NCBI RefSeq assembly: GCF_900187965.1
Contig: NZ_FZNL01000004.1
Location: 192,251-256,250, forward strand
DNA from: Flavobacterium sp. ov086
Lineage (GTDB): Bacteria; Bacteroidota; Bacteroidia; Flavobacteriales; Flavobacteriaceae
DNA length: 64,000 nt
Direction: 5' to 3'
Position 1 is the stretch's first letter. Each line of letters opens with the position of its first letter. Under the pieces are notes generated by a model. It ran no database searches and had not been told where the DNA came from. It saw only the letters and a program-made list of their open reading frames with translations. Below are positions 1-8,000 of the stretch, piece after piece. Both the position numbers and the translations under genes were made by a program.

Positions 1-206
1 GTATTTTGAATATAATCATCCTCATTTACAACTTGTTCCTTATTTGGGATATTTTCGTTTCGGGTGATATTATCCGTTTTAAGTAGATCGTCAATCGCTT
101 TATCAATCAATAGTGCAGTTTCTACGTCTAAATGTCCTTTTTGATATTGTTCATGAAAAAAAAGTATCGCTTCCTGATAAATAGTATCTGTAGTATGTGC
201 TTTCAT
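1..206 (-). CDS. Hypothetical protein, C-terminal part outside the window
   Basis: An open frame starts at the ATG complementary to 204-206 and runs off the left edge of the window without a stop, giving at least 68 residues. It begins MKAHTTDTIYQEAILFFHEQ and is rich in acidic and Asn/Gln residues towards the edge. I do not recognise a family. No signal peptide or membrane segment is visible in the part shown. The steady codon pattern and clean start support a real gene, but the function is unknown and the length cannot be judged. Confidence 0.55.
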   Translation of the reverse strand, partial: MKAHTTDTIYQEAILFFHEQYQKGHLDVETALLIDKAIDDLLKTDNITRNENIPNKEQVVNEDDYIQN

Positions 207-400
207 TTTAGTTTATTTTTTAAAATTTTGATACTACAAATCTATCATACGAAAGAAAAAAATCTCTTATAGAATTCTAAATTGTCGTTGTATAATATGC
301 AGGTGTTTAGAATGCAATTTTAATTTATAATTATATAACTACTTTGATGAATAATAAGCTTTTGAAGGGGATTTTAGACCCTGACACTTTGTCTGGTTGT

Positions 401-914
401 AGGTTCTTATGATTTTATTACCAGTATTTTAACTTATGTTAGTTCAATAGAAGCTTTTATAGGTTTCTTGATGGTAAAAACATTTGAAAACTGGCGCGAA
501 AAGGCGTCATAAAATTTTATTTTTTCGGTAAAAGTGCCAAAAGAAATCACTCGTATCCGAAAATTTATAGATTATGAAACCCTAATTTCCGACTTTTATA
601 ACGTTTGCAAATTGGGCTTAAAAATGAAATTTGGATGTGTTTTATTTCAGCTTTCGCCGAGTTATGACTTTAGTTCTGAAAAATTCAATCAAATTATTAG
701 CAATTTGGACTTAAAGTTCAAAAATGTAGCCGAATTTCGTTATGAAAGTTGATGGAATCAGGAAGTTTGGGGGCGCTTTTCGAGAAAACAAAATTACATT
801 TTGCAGCGTCAGTCATCCGGAATTACGGATATAATTTTTGCAGATTTTTCATTGTTTTATATTCGGCTTCACGGAAAATCAAAGATGTTTTACTTCTTTT
901 ATTTGTATAAATAA
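401..914 (+). pseudogene. Decayed DUF72 (YecE-like) protein gene
   Basis: Pieces of a DUF72 protein can be read in order across all three forward frames. They are FYYQYFNL and FNRSFYRF (about 406-465), KTFENWREKAS (about 477-509), NFIFSVKVPKEITRIRKF (513-566) continuing to FKNVAEFRYES at 750, then WNQEVWGAFRENKITFCSVS (frame change near 770) and FYIRLHGKSKMFYFFYLY (about 850-911). Between them lie stops at 510 and 750 and at least two frame changes. These blocks match the usual DUF72 order: aromatic N-terminal block, FSVK-P-IT, GCVLFQ-PPS, NV-EFRH-SW, YIR-HG. The gene is clearly broken. The longest intact stretch, about 72 codons from 534, should not be taken as a protein. Confidence 0.82.
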
Positions 915-1188
915 TTACTTTATATAAACAATTGTAACTAATTTAAAATCAGAATTTTTATGTTTTAATTGTGCGGAAATAAAAACGAGGATTTTCTTTG
1001 TGGATTTTCTTGTGTGATTTCTCTTTTGTCGAATTTCGAGTGTGATCCATCGTTCCTCAGAATGACAAAAAAATGACAAAAAGTAGTCTTAAGGCAAAAA
1101 AAAACAAAGCACGCAATGAGATTAAACTTTGCGTGCTTTGCGAAATCTTTGCGAACTTTGAGGTTAAGCTACTCTGCGGTCAAATCTT
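915..1188. repeat. Intergenic repeat with a 12-bp inverted pair
   Basis: No gene is seen here. Positions 1108-1141 hold CAAAGCACGCAA and its exact reverse complement TTTGCGTGCTTTG around a loop of about 11 bases. They are followed by GCGAAATCTTTGCGAACTTTG. The same TTTGCG-CTTTGCG wording recurs in many intergenic places of this window. The stem could also act as a weak terminator for the gene ending at 1189, which is on the other strand. Confidence 0.6.
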
Positions 1189-1695
1189 CTAACGCTGCAG
1201 TTTTAAATTCCCTTCAATTCCGTCATCCATAGTTTTGCCGCTTACCAGAGCAACAGCCATTTTTGCAATAGCCGTCATTTTTCCGTTTTTATTGTTCCAG
1301 TAATAACCGTCTTCCGGAACTACTTTAATCACGCTCAAATTAGGATCGTCTTCGCCTCCAGGCATCCAAACCTTAGCGATTGGATCCCATAATTCTTTAA
1401 TTGTTTCGCGATCGTATGAAATACTTGCGGTTCCATGAAGCGTTAGGAATTTATCGTGAGGCTCCGAAAAGAAGATTTCAACCGTAGGATTCAGTGTAAT
1501 TTCGGCATTATGACTGCTGTTTCGGTCTGATAAAAACCAAAGCTGGCCCAAATCATCGATTTTCTGAACAGACATTGGGCGCGAGAGTAATCTGTAATCG
1601 TTGTAAGTACAAAACATACATGTTTTTATGTTTGCCGCAAGATCCTTAATCTTGTCTACTGCAAACTCGTTCGTAAGGTCTTTATGATCTCCCAT
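1189..1695 (-). CDS. Pyridoxamine 5'-phosphate oxidase-like general stress protein
   Basis: 168 residues, predicted cytosolic. The sequence fits the split-barrel flavin-binding family of general stress protein 26 (COG3871): an N-terminal helix, RLLSRPMSVQ followed by LGQLWFLSDRNS (barrel strands that bind the flavin edge), then VEIFFSEPHDKFLTLHGTAS and the conserved LWDPIAKVWMPGGEDDPNL block near residues 110-125. Members bind FMN or FAD and are linked to oxidative or general stress, but the substrate is unknown. The ATG at 1695 follows an AT-rich leader and matches the family start. The gene stands alone, with a repeat downstream and a divergent receiver gene about 250 bases upstream. Confidence 0.88.
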   Translation of the reverse strand: MGDHKDLTNEFAVDKIKDLAANIKTCMFCTYNDYRLLSRPMSVQKIDDLGQLWFLSDRNSSHNAEITLNPTVEIFFSEPHDKFLTLHGTASISYDRETIKELWDPIAKVWMPGGEDDPNLSVIKVVPEDGYYWNNKNGKMTAIAKMAVALVSGKTMDDGIEGNLKLQR

Positions 1696-1904
1696 GACTT
1701 TATTTTTTTTAGTTAGTTATTAGTTAAAATGAATTCCTTAAACAACTCATTTTTTGATTGGTAAAAGGGTTGATTTCATTTAAAACTTAAGAATAGTAAA
1801 GTTGGCTTATTTCTGTTTTTTTAAGTTATAGAATTCGATTTAAAACTTATTAGATTCCAATTAAAAAACTTAATTTGCCAGAAATTAAAAAGAAATATTT
1901 TAGT

Positions 1905-1912
1905 TATATTTG
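1905..1912 (+). promoter_or_regulatory. Bacteroidota -7 box upstream of the receiver gene
   Basis: TATATTTG matches TAnnTTTG exactly and lies 33 bases before the start codon at 1945. A TTG at 1875-1877 lies 27 bases upstream of the box, which is longer than the usual spacing, so only the -7 element is convincing. Confidence 0.45.
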
Positions 1913-1944
1913 GAGAATATTGCAACTTATTTATACAATACCAC

Positions 1945-2376
1945 ATGACTGAATTTACTATTTTTTATACCGATGATGACGAAGACGATTTGAGCATTTT
2001 TGCAGATGCAGTGGAATCATTGCCAAAAAAAATAAAACTTCAGATGTATACTGGAGGAGAAAAACTATTGAATGCTATTTACAATCCACCGCCAACGCCT
2101 TATGTTGTTTTTTTGGATTTGAATATGCCTGGTAAAAATGGTTTTGATGTCTTAGCAGAACTTAAAAGCTCAGAAGAAAAAAATGATATTCCCGTAATTA
2201 TTTTCTCGACTTCAAACGAACCCGGAATCATTGAAAAATGCCGAAATATGGGAGCTAACTACTTCATTACAAAGCCTATTTTGATGAAAGATATCATTAG
2301 ATCTATCGAACACGCACTTGAAATCGATTGGCAGAAATTCAATCCAAGCGAAAAAGAATTTGTTTATAAAATATAA
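1945..2376 (+). CDS. Single-domain response regulator (CheY/Rcp1-like)
   Basis: 143 residues, one receiver domain and no output domain. The acidic pocket is TDDDEDD at residues 9-15, the phospho-acceptor is Asp58 in VVFLDLNMPG, the conserved Ser lies in IIFSTSNEP and the Lys in FITKPI near residue 111. Receivers of this type pass phosphate between histidine kinases and other proteins. The nearest kinase, on the opposite strand from 3286 to 2551, is a pseudogene, so this protein either serves a kinase elsewhere or has lost its local partner. The short C-terminal tail DWQKFNPSEKEFVYKI is typical of orphan receivers in Flavobacterium. Confidence 0.93.
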   Translation: MTEFTIFYTDDDEDDLSIFADAVESLPKKIKLQMYTGGEKLLNAIYNPPPTPYVVFLDLNMPGKNGFDVLAELKSSEEKNDIPVIIFSTSNEPGIIEKCRNMGANYFITKPILMKDIIRSIEHALEIDWQKFNPSEKEFVYKI

Positions 2377-2550
2377 ACTACAGATTCTCTTACAAAGTCT
2401 TAGAAATCACCAAGTTTGCTTCCATTTTTCTATGTGACTTTGCGTCTTAGCGAGAAAAAGATTAGGCATAATTTGATAAAAAGCTTTTAATTTAATGAAT
2501 TACCCGAAGCTTTAAGAATATGTTTTAATAGAATTTTAAGAATTGAAAAA

Positions 2551-3286
2551 CTACTGCAATTCAGGAATGTAAATATCAAAAGTAGCGCCTTTATCTTTTT
2601 GTCCATTTGCTATAATAATTCCTTTATGGTTTATGAAGATCATTTTTACTATTACAAGACCAATTCCGGTTCCTGTAAACTCGCTTTCGGTGTTTAAATG
2701 CTGGAAAACTTCAAAGATGCGTTCTTTGTATTCAGCATCGAAACCAGTTCCGTTATCGGAGATTCTAAGATGATGACAAGTCTGATCCGGAAAGTCAACA
2801 GGCTGTTTAACCTTGTTTTCTTTGATTCTCTCGACTTTAATTTCTAAATGCGGTAAATGTGCTTTCGGGAAAATTTTAATGCATTAGTGGTCAAATTATG
2901 CAATAACTACCTAAATTGAAACAGAATTACCGTTATTTCGCCTAAAGGATAAAAGTTAACTGAGCGTTTTCTCTTCAATACATTCCGGAAAATCGTTTTT
3001 TATCTCCTTGGCAATATCGTCAGGATTTACATTCACAAAAACACATTTTGCCAAGTTTGTTCTGGAATACGTCAATAAATACCGAATTAAAGTCTGCATT
3101 CTTTTTGCTGCAAATTCAATTTGGCTGAGGTAAGTTTTGGCATTCGCCGAAATATTATGCTCGTCTAAATCCGCTAATCGACTGGCAAAAAGTTGAATTT
3201 TTCGAAGATATTCCTGCAAATCATGATAAATTATTGGTTTAGTTTCATTTTTTGAATGAGCTAAAAATTAAATCTATTGAGTTAAC
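2551..3286 (-). pseudogene. Decayed histidine kinase (HisKA and HATPase remnants)
   Basis: Reading the minus strand from about 3286, the frame gives a kinase dimerisation domain: phospho-acceptor His (codon 3225-3223) in YHDLQEYLRKIQLFASRL, where family members have HDLQEPLRKI, then RMQTLIRYLLTYSR. This ends in a stop at 2956. The catalytic domain follows in another frame: FQFR, a TAG replacing a likely CAG, LLHNLTTNALKFSRK (N box), then after a frame change ISDNGTGFDAEYKERIF, TGTGIGLVIVKM and GATFDIYIPELQ with the stop at 2551-2553. No start codon is left before the His domain, because a TAA lies at about 3277. At least one stop and one frameshift make this a dead gene. It may once have paired with the receiver at 1945. 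Confidence 0.85.
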
Positions 3287-3356
3287 CTTATTTGTTTTCA
3301 ATGATGAAATTTGGATAAACAAATAGATTATAGGAAATCTTAAATACCATGAAATC

Positions 3357-3695
3357 ATGAAAAGAGAACAAAAACACGAAACCGATTATATAAAAAAGTA
3401 TCAGGATGAAGGCTACACTTCAAATTATCTATTTGAAAATGGATGTCTTTTAGATTCTGAAACAAAATATGCCTATCAGCCAGATGAAATTTATATCGTA
3501 GCCCACCATCGATATGAAGGTATGAGTGATCCTGACGATATGTCGATTTTGTACATAATCGAAACAAAAGATCAGAAAAAGGGAACCCATTTATTAGGAT
3601 ATGGTCCAACAGCGGATCTCGATGAAGCCGAATTTTTTAAAGATATTCCAAAAGCAAACTACGCTAAAAACGCGGATATCAGCGAACTTACATAA
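3357..3695 (+). CDS. Small conserved protein, 112 aa, function unknown
   Basis: The protein has an N-terminal helical stretch (DYIKKYQDEGYTSNYLFENG) followed by a strand-rich part with the block VAHHRYEGMSDPDDMSILY near residues 50-68 and ETKDQKKGTHLLGYGPTAD. Short Bacteroidota proteins with a similar 'EGM-(T/S)-(N/D)-PDD-S-(V/I)-LY-I' block are often labelled phosphoribosylpyrophosphate synthetase in databases. This one is far too short for that enzyme and has no PRPP loop, so I do not adopt the label. There is no signal peptide or membrane segment. The ATG at 3357 is the only good start. Confidence 0.75.
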   Translation: MKREQKHETDYIKKYQDEGYTSNYLFENGCLLDSETKYAYQPDEIYIVAHHRYEGMSDPDDMSILYIIETKDQKKGTHLLGYGPTADLDEAEFFKDIPKANYAKNADISELT

Positions 3696-4050
3696 AATAA
3701 AAGTAGAGAAGTATTTTTATTTTGCTGGGGAGCAGTTGTTTCAGATTTATCTGGAGCAGCTGCTTTTTTTGGCTTTGCCGCAAAGGCACTAAGGCACAAA
3801 GTTATTTTTGAATAAGTTATTATACTTTCCTGCAAATCTTGAAGCAATCCGTAAAGCTTAAAATTCTTTATGCCTTAGTGTCTTTGTGGCAAAAAAAATC
3901 GATTCTAATAATTATGAAATATCTCTCTGAAATTGTATAAGGGTTTGATTTGCAATATGTACGAAATTTGAATTATTAAAATAGAATAAAAACCAAAGTT
4001 GGGTTTTGTACGTAAATAAGTACTAACCACTTTATTTAAACGGAACCAAA
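3696..4050. repeat. Gene-free stretch with two copies of a GCAAAGGC / TTTGTGGC repeat
   Basis: About 355 bases with no credible gene. Copies of the intergenic repeat are seen at about 3776-3801 (TTGCCGCAAAGGCACTAAGG) and, inverted, at about 3870-3898 (GCCTTAGTGTCTTTGTGGC followed by a run of A). Together they form the arms of a long imperfect hairpin about 120 bases across. Some promoter for the AraC-like gene at 4051 must lie in the right half, but I could not find a good TAnnTTTG there. Confidence 0.55.
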
Positions 4051-4881
4051 ATGAAAAAACTATACTTAAATACAGGAGGATTTGATACTATTTTTAATGA
4101 TCTTAAAGATAGTTTTAATGGTAAATTGATTACCGATAATAAAGAATATACCCTGGTTATAAAGTCAAAATGGGCAAAAGGAACCATTACCGGCGTTTGT
4201 TTTGAAAACAAAATGTCGCATTTGACCTTTGATCTTGTATTGAATTGTGATGTAAGTTTAAGCATAGAATCTTCTCAGTCTGCACCAATCCTTTTTGCGT
4301 ATTGTGAGAACGGAAGTTTAACCCATAGTTTTGGGGTAAGTGGCGAGAAAAAAAGCCTGGCAAAGAATCAAACCGGAATTCTGAGTAACACTTCGTTGAT
4401 TAATAGTATTTTATCTTTTGAAAGTCACAAACACATTCAGTTTTCATTGATTGGAATACCAACGGCTTATTCTCTGGAAGATGAAAGCAAAGAAGTAATC
4501 TCTCAGTTGAAAGGAAAATTCAGAAACGAATCTGGAAATTATATTTATATCGCATCTGAGAATTATAAAGTTGCCGAAAAATGGAGAGAATTAAAAACAA
4601 TTCCGCAACAGGGAATTGTTAGAAATTTAGTCAAAAAAATAATCTTAAAAGAAATTATAGCACTGGAGATAGCCCAACATAGTTATAACTACATAAAAAC
4701 GTTTGATCATTTTTTGAATTTAGCAATCAAACCAATCAACGAAATTAAGAGAATCTCACATATGAATCTTTCAGAAGTAATTTATGCTGCCGGATTAGCT
4801 GGCCGAAACTATTTGCCACGTATTTTCAAAGAAAAATACCATCTGTCGTACAAGCCATTCAATCAAAAATTAGTTAGCTAA
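4051..4881 (+). CDS. Divergent AraC-type transcriptional regulator
   Basis: 276 residues. The C-terminus NLSEVIYAAGLAGRNYLPRIFKEKYHLSYKPFNQKL resembles the second helix-turn-helix of AraC proteins (A-GF-s-Y-sR-FK-k-G-sP-yr). The preceding 35 residues (ALEIAQHSYNYIKTFDHFLN) correspond loosely to the first helix-turn-helix and linker. Residues 1-190 are strand-rich and probably sense a ligand. Many AraC-like proteins of this shape in Bacteroidota have a weak first helix-turn-helix, as here. No linked target is obvious: the downstream SemiSWEET is on the other strand and a terminator follows the gene. DNA binding is inferred from the C-terminal motif only. Confidence 0.7.
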   Translation: MKKLYLNTGGFDTIFNDLKDSFNGKLITDNKEYTLVIKSKWAKGTITGVCFENKMSHLTFDLVLNCDVSLSIESSQSAPILFAYCENGSLTHSFGVSGEKKSLAKNQTGILSNTSLINSILSFESHKHIQFSLIGIPTAYSLEDESKEVISQLKGKFRNESGNYIYIASENYKVAEKWRELKTIPQQGIVRNLVKKIILKEIIALEIAQHSYNYIKTFDHFLNLAIKPINEIKRISHMNLSEVIYAAGLAGRNYLPRIFKEKYHLSYKPFNQKLVS

Positions 4882-4902
4882 CAAGTATTAATACACTTCT
4901 TT

Positions 4903-4937
4903 AAAAAAAAACAGCTTTAACGAGCTGTTTTTTTTAT
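4903..4937 (+). terminator. Intrinsic terminator after the AraC-like gene
   Basis: ACAGCT (4911-4916) and AGCTGT (4923-4928) form a stem with loop TTAACG. It is preceded by a run of A and followed by a run of eight T, so it can work on both strands. Confidence 0.8.
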
Positions 4938-5134
4938 TTTGTATTGTGAGGGAATGACATGCGGATGACTTTTTGTAGGAGAGAAATGGCACGCGGATGA
5001 CGCGGATTAAACAGATTTTATTTTTTTATCCTTGCGGAGGAACGATCAAGATTACGCAAACCTTTGTCAAAGTTTTGCGGTCAGGAATAAACTTTTTTTA
5101 CTTAGTGCCTTTGTGACTTCGTGGCAAAAAAAAC

Positions 5135-5395
5135 TCATTCTTTCTCGTAATAAACAATAAAATAAACCATAATCAAATTCAGGCAAAGAGAAACGCTGTT
5201 CGTGATAATTATGGGTAAATCATTTTTTAGGAAACCATAGATAATCCATATCAAAATTCCGAAGGTCAGAATTCCGAATGTTTTAAGTGAAATCTCCTTT
5301 ACTTTCTTGGTTTTCCAGATTTTTAAAATCTGCGGAATTACCGATATAGTAACACAAGTTCCAGCAAAAAGACCGATAATATCTATGAAGTTCAT
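5135..5395 (-). CDS. SemiSWEET family sugar transporter (PQ-loop)
   Basis: 86 residues with three membrane helices (about 5-22, 40-58, 63-82), the layout of bacterial SemiSWEETs, which dimerise to form a sugar-conducting pore. The PQ motif is SVIPQILKIWKTKK at residues 19-32, and an Asn in ITNSVSLCLN near residue 66 fits the conserved substrate-side Asn of the family. The length is typical. It stands alone between a convergent regulator and an SDR gene, with a hexamer repeat upstream. The actual sugar cannot be told from the sequence. Confidence 0.9.
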   Translation of the reverse strand: MNFIDIIGLFAGTCVTISVIPQILKIWKTKKVKEISLKTFGILTFGILIWIIYGFLKNDLPIIITNSVSLCLNLIMVYFIVYYEKE

Positions 5396-5439
5396 TTTTT
5401 TTAAGGTTCTGAGTTGCTAAGGCTTTTTAGTCGCGGTTA

Positions 5440-5482
5440 CAGTTTCAGTTTCAGTCTCAGTCACAGTCATAGTTCCAGTCGC
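5440..5482. repeat. Hexanucleotide repeat tract (CAGTTT/CAGTCA)
   Basis: Successive imperfect 6-base units CAGTTT CAGTTT CAGTCT CAGTCA CAGTCA TAGTTC CAGTCG are read in a row between the SDR and SemiSWEET genes. A related, more decayed tract (CAGTCACCGTTTTTAGTCTC) lies at about 35756-35815 upstream of the ABC ATPase gene. Confidence 0.7.
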
Positions 5483-5519
5483 AAAGCAACTTGAAACCTG
5501 AAACCTGAAACAAAAACTT

Positions 5520-6368
5520 TTAACCACTCACCAATTCTCCACCGTTTATATGTATAAATTGTCCCGTTATATAACTACTGTCTTCGCAAGCCAGGAACAC
5601 ATACGCTGGCGCAACTTCTGAGGGCTGACCGGCTCTTTCCATTGGATTACTTTTTCCGAAATCAGATAAATTATCGAAAGTCGCCACAATTAGCGGTGTC
5701 CAAATAGGCCCGGGAGCAACTCCATTTACCCGTATTTGTCTTTTGACCAACATTGTTGAGAGCGATTTTGTAAAGCTTACAATCGCACCTTTTGTACTCG
5801 CGTAATCTGCCAGGTGTTCGCTGCCACGATACGCTGTGACAGAGCTTGTATTGATAATTGTATCGCCTTCTTTAAGAAATGGTAATGCCGCTTTGGTAAT
5901 ATAGAAATACGAATAAATATTGGTTTCGAACGTTTTATGCAGTTGTGCCGAGGTTATTTTTTCAAATTCATCTTGCGGAAATTGTATTGCAGCATTATTG
6001 ACCAGGATATTTAATTTTTTAAAGTAAGTATGACAGCTTTTTACGGCACTTTTACAGAATTTTTCGTCTTTTAAATCACCACTGATTAAAAGGCATTCTT
6101 GACCTTCTTTCTCGATTAATTCCTTTGTTTTCAGTGCATCTTTATCCTCTTTTAGATAAACAATTGCAATATTGGCGCCTTCTCTTGCAAAATGTACCGC
6201 AATGCTTCGGCCAATACCACTGTCTCCGCCGGTTATAAAAGCAACTTTATTAAAGAGTTTGCGGCTTCCCACATAGTTTTCTCGTATGATTTCAGGTTCG
6301 GGATTCATTTTATACTCATGACCCGGAAGGCTCTGTTTTTGCTCCGGAAATATTTTTATCTTTTTCAT
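5520..6368 (-). CDS. Short-chain dehydrogenase/reductase (general stress type, YhdG/Gsp39-like)
   Basis: 282 residues, classical SDR fold. After a 40-residue N-terminal extension (KIKIFPEQKQSLPGHEYKM...) come the cofactor loop TGGDSGIGRSIA, the NNAA motif, the catalytic Ser in INTSSVTAYRG and YASTKGA (Tyr and Lys), with a C-terminal ASYITGQFIHINGGE-type end (here SSYITGQF). The 'PG-E-M-P-P' style extension and length match the general-stress SDR group of proteins like YhdG or YghA, which use NAD(P)H on unknown carbonyl substrates. The ATG at 6368 is the first in frame. It is probably a monocistronic stress or housekeeping enzyme. Confidence 0.92.
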   Translation of the reverse strand: MKKIKIFPEQKQSLPGHEYKMNPEPEIIRENYVGSRKLFNKVAFITGGDSGIGRSIAVHFAREGANIAIVYLKEDKDALKTKELIEKEGQECLLISGDLKDEKFCKSAVKSCHTYFKKLNILVNNAAIQFPQDEFEKITSAQLHKTFETNIYSYFYITKAALPFLKEGDTIINTSSVTAYRGSEHLADYASTKGAIVSFTKSLSTMLVKRQIRVNGVAPGPIWTPLIVATFDNLSDFGKSNPMERAGQPSEVAPAYVFLACEDSSYITGQFIHINGGELVSG

Positions 6369-6671
6369 GATATCTTAGTTTAGGGGTAATAATTGAATTC
6401 TAAATTAAATAAAGACTCATAGAAAGATTAACCGAAATGATTTTAAGATTATCGCAATAAAAAAACAAAATGAAGAAATTACAGGTAAACATGGGAATTA
6501 TGTAACTAATTTTAAGATGGATAAAAATAAGCTGTACAATTTTTTTTATAAATTTGAGAGTTTATCCGACGTTATTTAAAATAGGATCAGCTGTTTCTAA
6601 ATAACATTTTCCCAGGATGAATTTCAAACCAAAACAATTTTAACCATAACGCTTTATTCCCCCACAACAGC
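6369..6671. other. Intergenic region without recognisable content
   Basis: About 300 AT-rich bases between the divergent SDR and REC-kinase genes. I see no convincing gene, terminator or repeat. The frame of the kinase stays open upstream of its ATG at 6672 back to a TGA at 6618-6620. A short frame ATG-AAT-TTC-AAA starting at 6617 reads into a stop after eight codons, so the true kinase start may lie in this stretch or involve a non-ATG codon. Confidence 0.4.
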
Positions 6672-7886
6672 ATGGTATTAATCGTAGATGATATAAAGGC
6701 AAATATTATTGCCTTAAAAAAAACATTAGAACTGCATAATATCGATGTAGACACTGCCGAGTCTGGGGAAGAAGCCCTGAAGAAAATTCTCAAAACAAAT
6801 TATTGTCTTATTATAATGGACGTTCAGATGCCGGGACTTGATGGCTTTGAAGTTGTCAAAATTCTTTCGGGAAACAAACGGACAAAAGATATTCCGGTTA
6901 TTTTTCTTTCGGCGCTAAATATCGAAAAGAAATATATTTTTAAAGGATATGAAACCGGTGCCGTCGAATACATTACCAAACCTGTAGATACTGATTTACT
7001 GATTTTAAAAGTAAAAACATTTCTCAAGATTTACGAACAGCAAAACGAATTAAAAGGTATAAAAGACCTTCTTTCTAAAGAAATCAAAATCAGAAAAGAA
7101 GCTCAGGATAATCTCGAAATTAAAATCGCGGAAAGAACTAAAGAATTGGTTTTGAAAAACGAAGAATTAGAGATGAAAAATCACGAATTACAGCAATTTT
7201 CCTGGGTTGTTTCGCACGATTTAAATGAACCCATCCGAAAAATCCAAATCTTTATAAAAATAATCAAAGAGCTTTATTTGACCAATGATGCAAAAGCAGT
7301 TGATTATGTAGACCGAACAATTAAATCGGCAGAAAGAATGCAGACTTTAATTACAGATCTTTTGGCTTATTCCAGATTATCATCGCAGGTAAAACCCGAA
7401 GTAACAGACTTAAATGTGGTTTTGCAGGAAGTACTTTCGGATTTTGATTATCTCATCGAACGAAAAAATGCCACTATAAAAACCAGTGAACTTCCTACGA
7501 TAGACAGTATTCCAAGTCAGTTGAGGCAGGTTTTTCAGAATTTGATCGGAAACGCACTGAAATTCTCCGGAAACTCAGAACATCCTTTAATAGAAATCAC
7601 TTCGGAATTAATTGCAAACAAATCATTTGACAGTCCAACTTCCCCGGAAGGGAAATTTTGCCGAATCATAGTAAAAGATAACGGAATTGGTTTTGATGAA
7701 ATTTATCTGGATCGAATATTTATCATTTTTCAGAGTTTAAACGATCGCCAGTCTTATGAAGGAACTGGAATTGGTCTGGCTATAGCCAAAAAAATAATCG
7801 AAAAACACAACGGATTAATTACAGCAAAAAGTCAAATAGGCAAGGGCGCAAGTTTTATTATTGTCCTGCCTTTAAGATACGGATAA
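6672..7886 (+). CDS. Hybrid two-component protein: receiver followed by histidine kinase
   Basis: 404 residues, soluble. Residues 1-115 form a receiver domain (DD at 6-7, phospho-acceptor Asp50 in IIMDVQMPG, Lys103 in ITKPVD). Residues about 120-178 form a coiled coil. The HisKA domain has the phospho-acceptor His182 in VVSHDLNEPIRKI, and the HATPase domain shows NLIGNALKFS (N box), VKDNGIGFD (G1) and GTGIGLAIAKKI (G2). The order REC-HK means the kinase can be controlled by an upstream phosphoryl donor. It opens a signalling island with the CHASE3 kinase, a lone receiver, CheR and CheB, 7 kb in all on one strand. The start at 6672 is the first ATG; upstream extension is possible because the frame stays open to 6620. 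Confidence 0.9.
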   Translation: MVLIVDDIKANIIALKKTLELHNIDVDTAESGEEALKKILKTNYCLIIMDVQMPGLDGFEVVKILSGNKRTKDIPVIFLSALNIEKKYIFKGYETGAVEYITKPVDTDLLILKVKTFLKIYEQQNELKGIKDLLSKEIKIRKEAQDNLEIKIAERTKELVLKNEELEMKNHELQQFSWVVSHDLNEPIRKIQIFIKIIKELYLTNDAKAVDYVDRTIKSAERMQTLITDLLAYSRLSSQVKPEVTDLNVVLQEVLSDFDYLIERKNATIKTSELPTIDSIPSQLRQVFQNLIGNALKFSGNSEHPLIEITSELIANKSFDSPTSPEGKFCRIIVKDNGIGFDEIYLDRIFIIFQSLNDRQSYEGTGIGLAIAKKIIEKHNGLITAKSQIGKGASFIIVLPLRYG

Positions 7887-8000
7887 TATATGCCAAAGAT
7901 TAAAGGATTTATAAGATTAGAAAATTAAATGTTTGAAAAAAAAACTTTTTAATCTGTGGCAAGAAAAAACATAAGGAAAGAAAACCCGAAACAAAAAAAC

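Noticed and set aside
534..752. 72-codon open frame as an independent gene
   Set aside because: It is the middle piece of the decayed DUF72 gene, starts inside the FSVKVPKEIT motif and stops where the family has Trp.
2956..3219. 87-codon frame as a small kinase-like protein
   Set aside because: Its start lies after the phospho-acceptor His and the catalytic domain continues in another frame; it is part of a kinase pseudogene.
3357..3695. Phosphoribosylpyrophosphate synthetase, as similar short proteins are sometimes labelled
   Set aside because: 112 residues and no PRPP-binding loop; the label does not fit the sequence.
7956..8000. GTG start for the large hybrid kinase
   Set aside because: The GTG lies in a copy of an intergenic TGTGGCAAGAAAA repeat; the ATG at 8001 directly precedes the expected basic-hydrophobic N-terminus.
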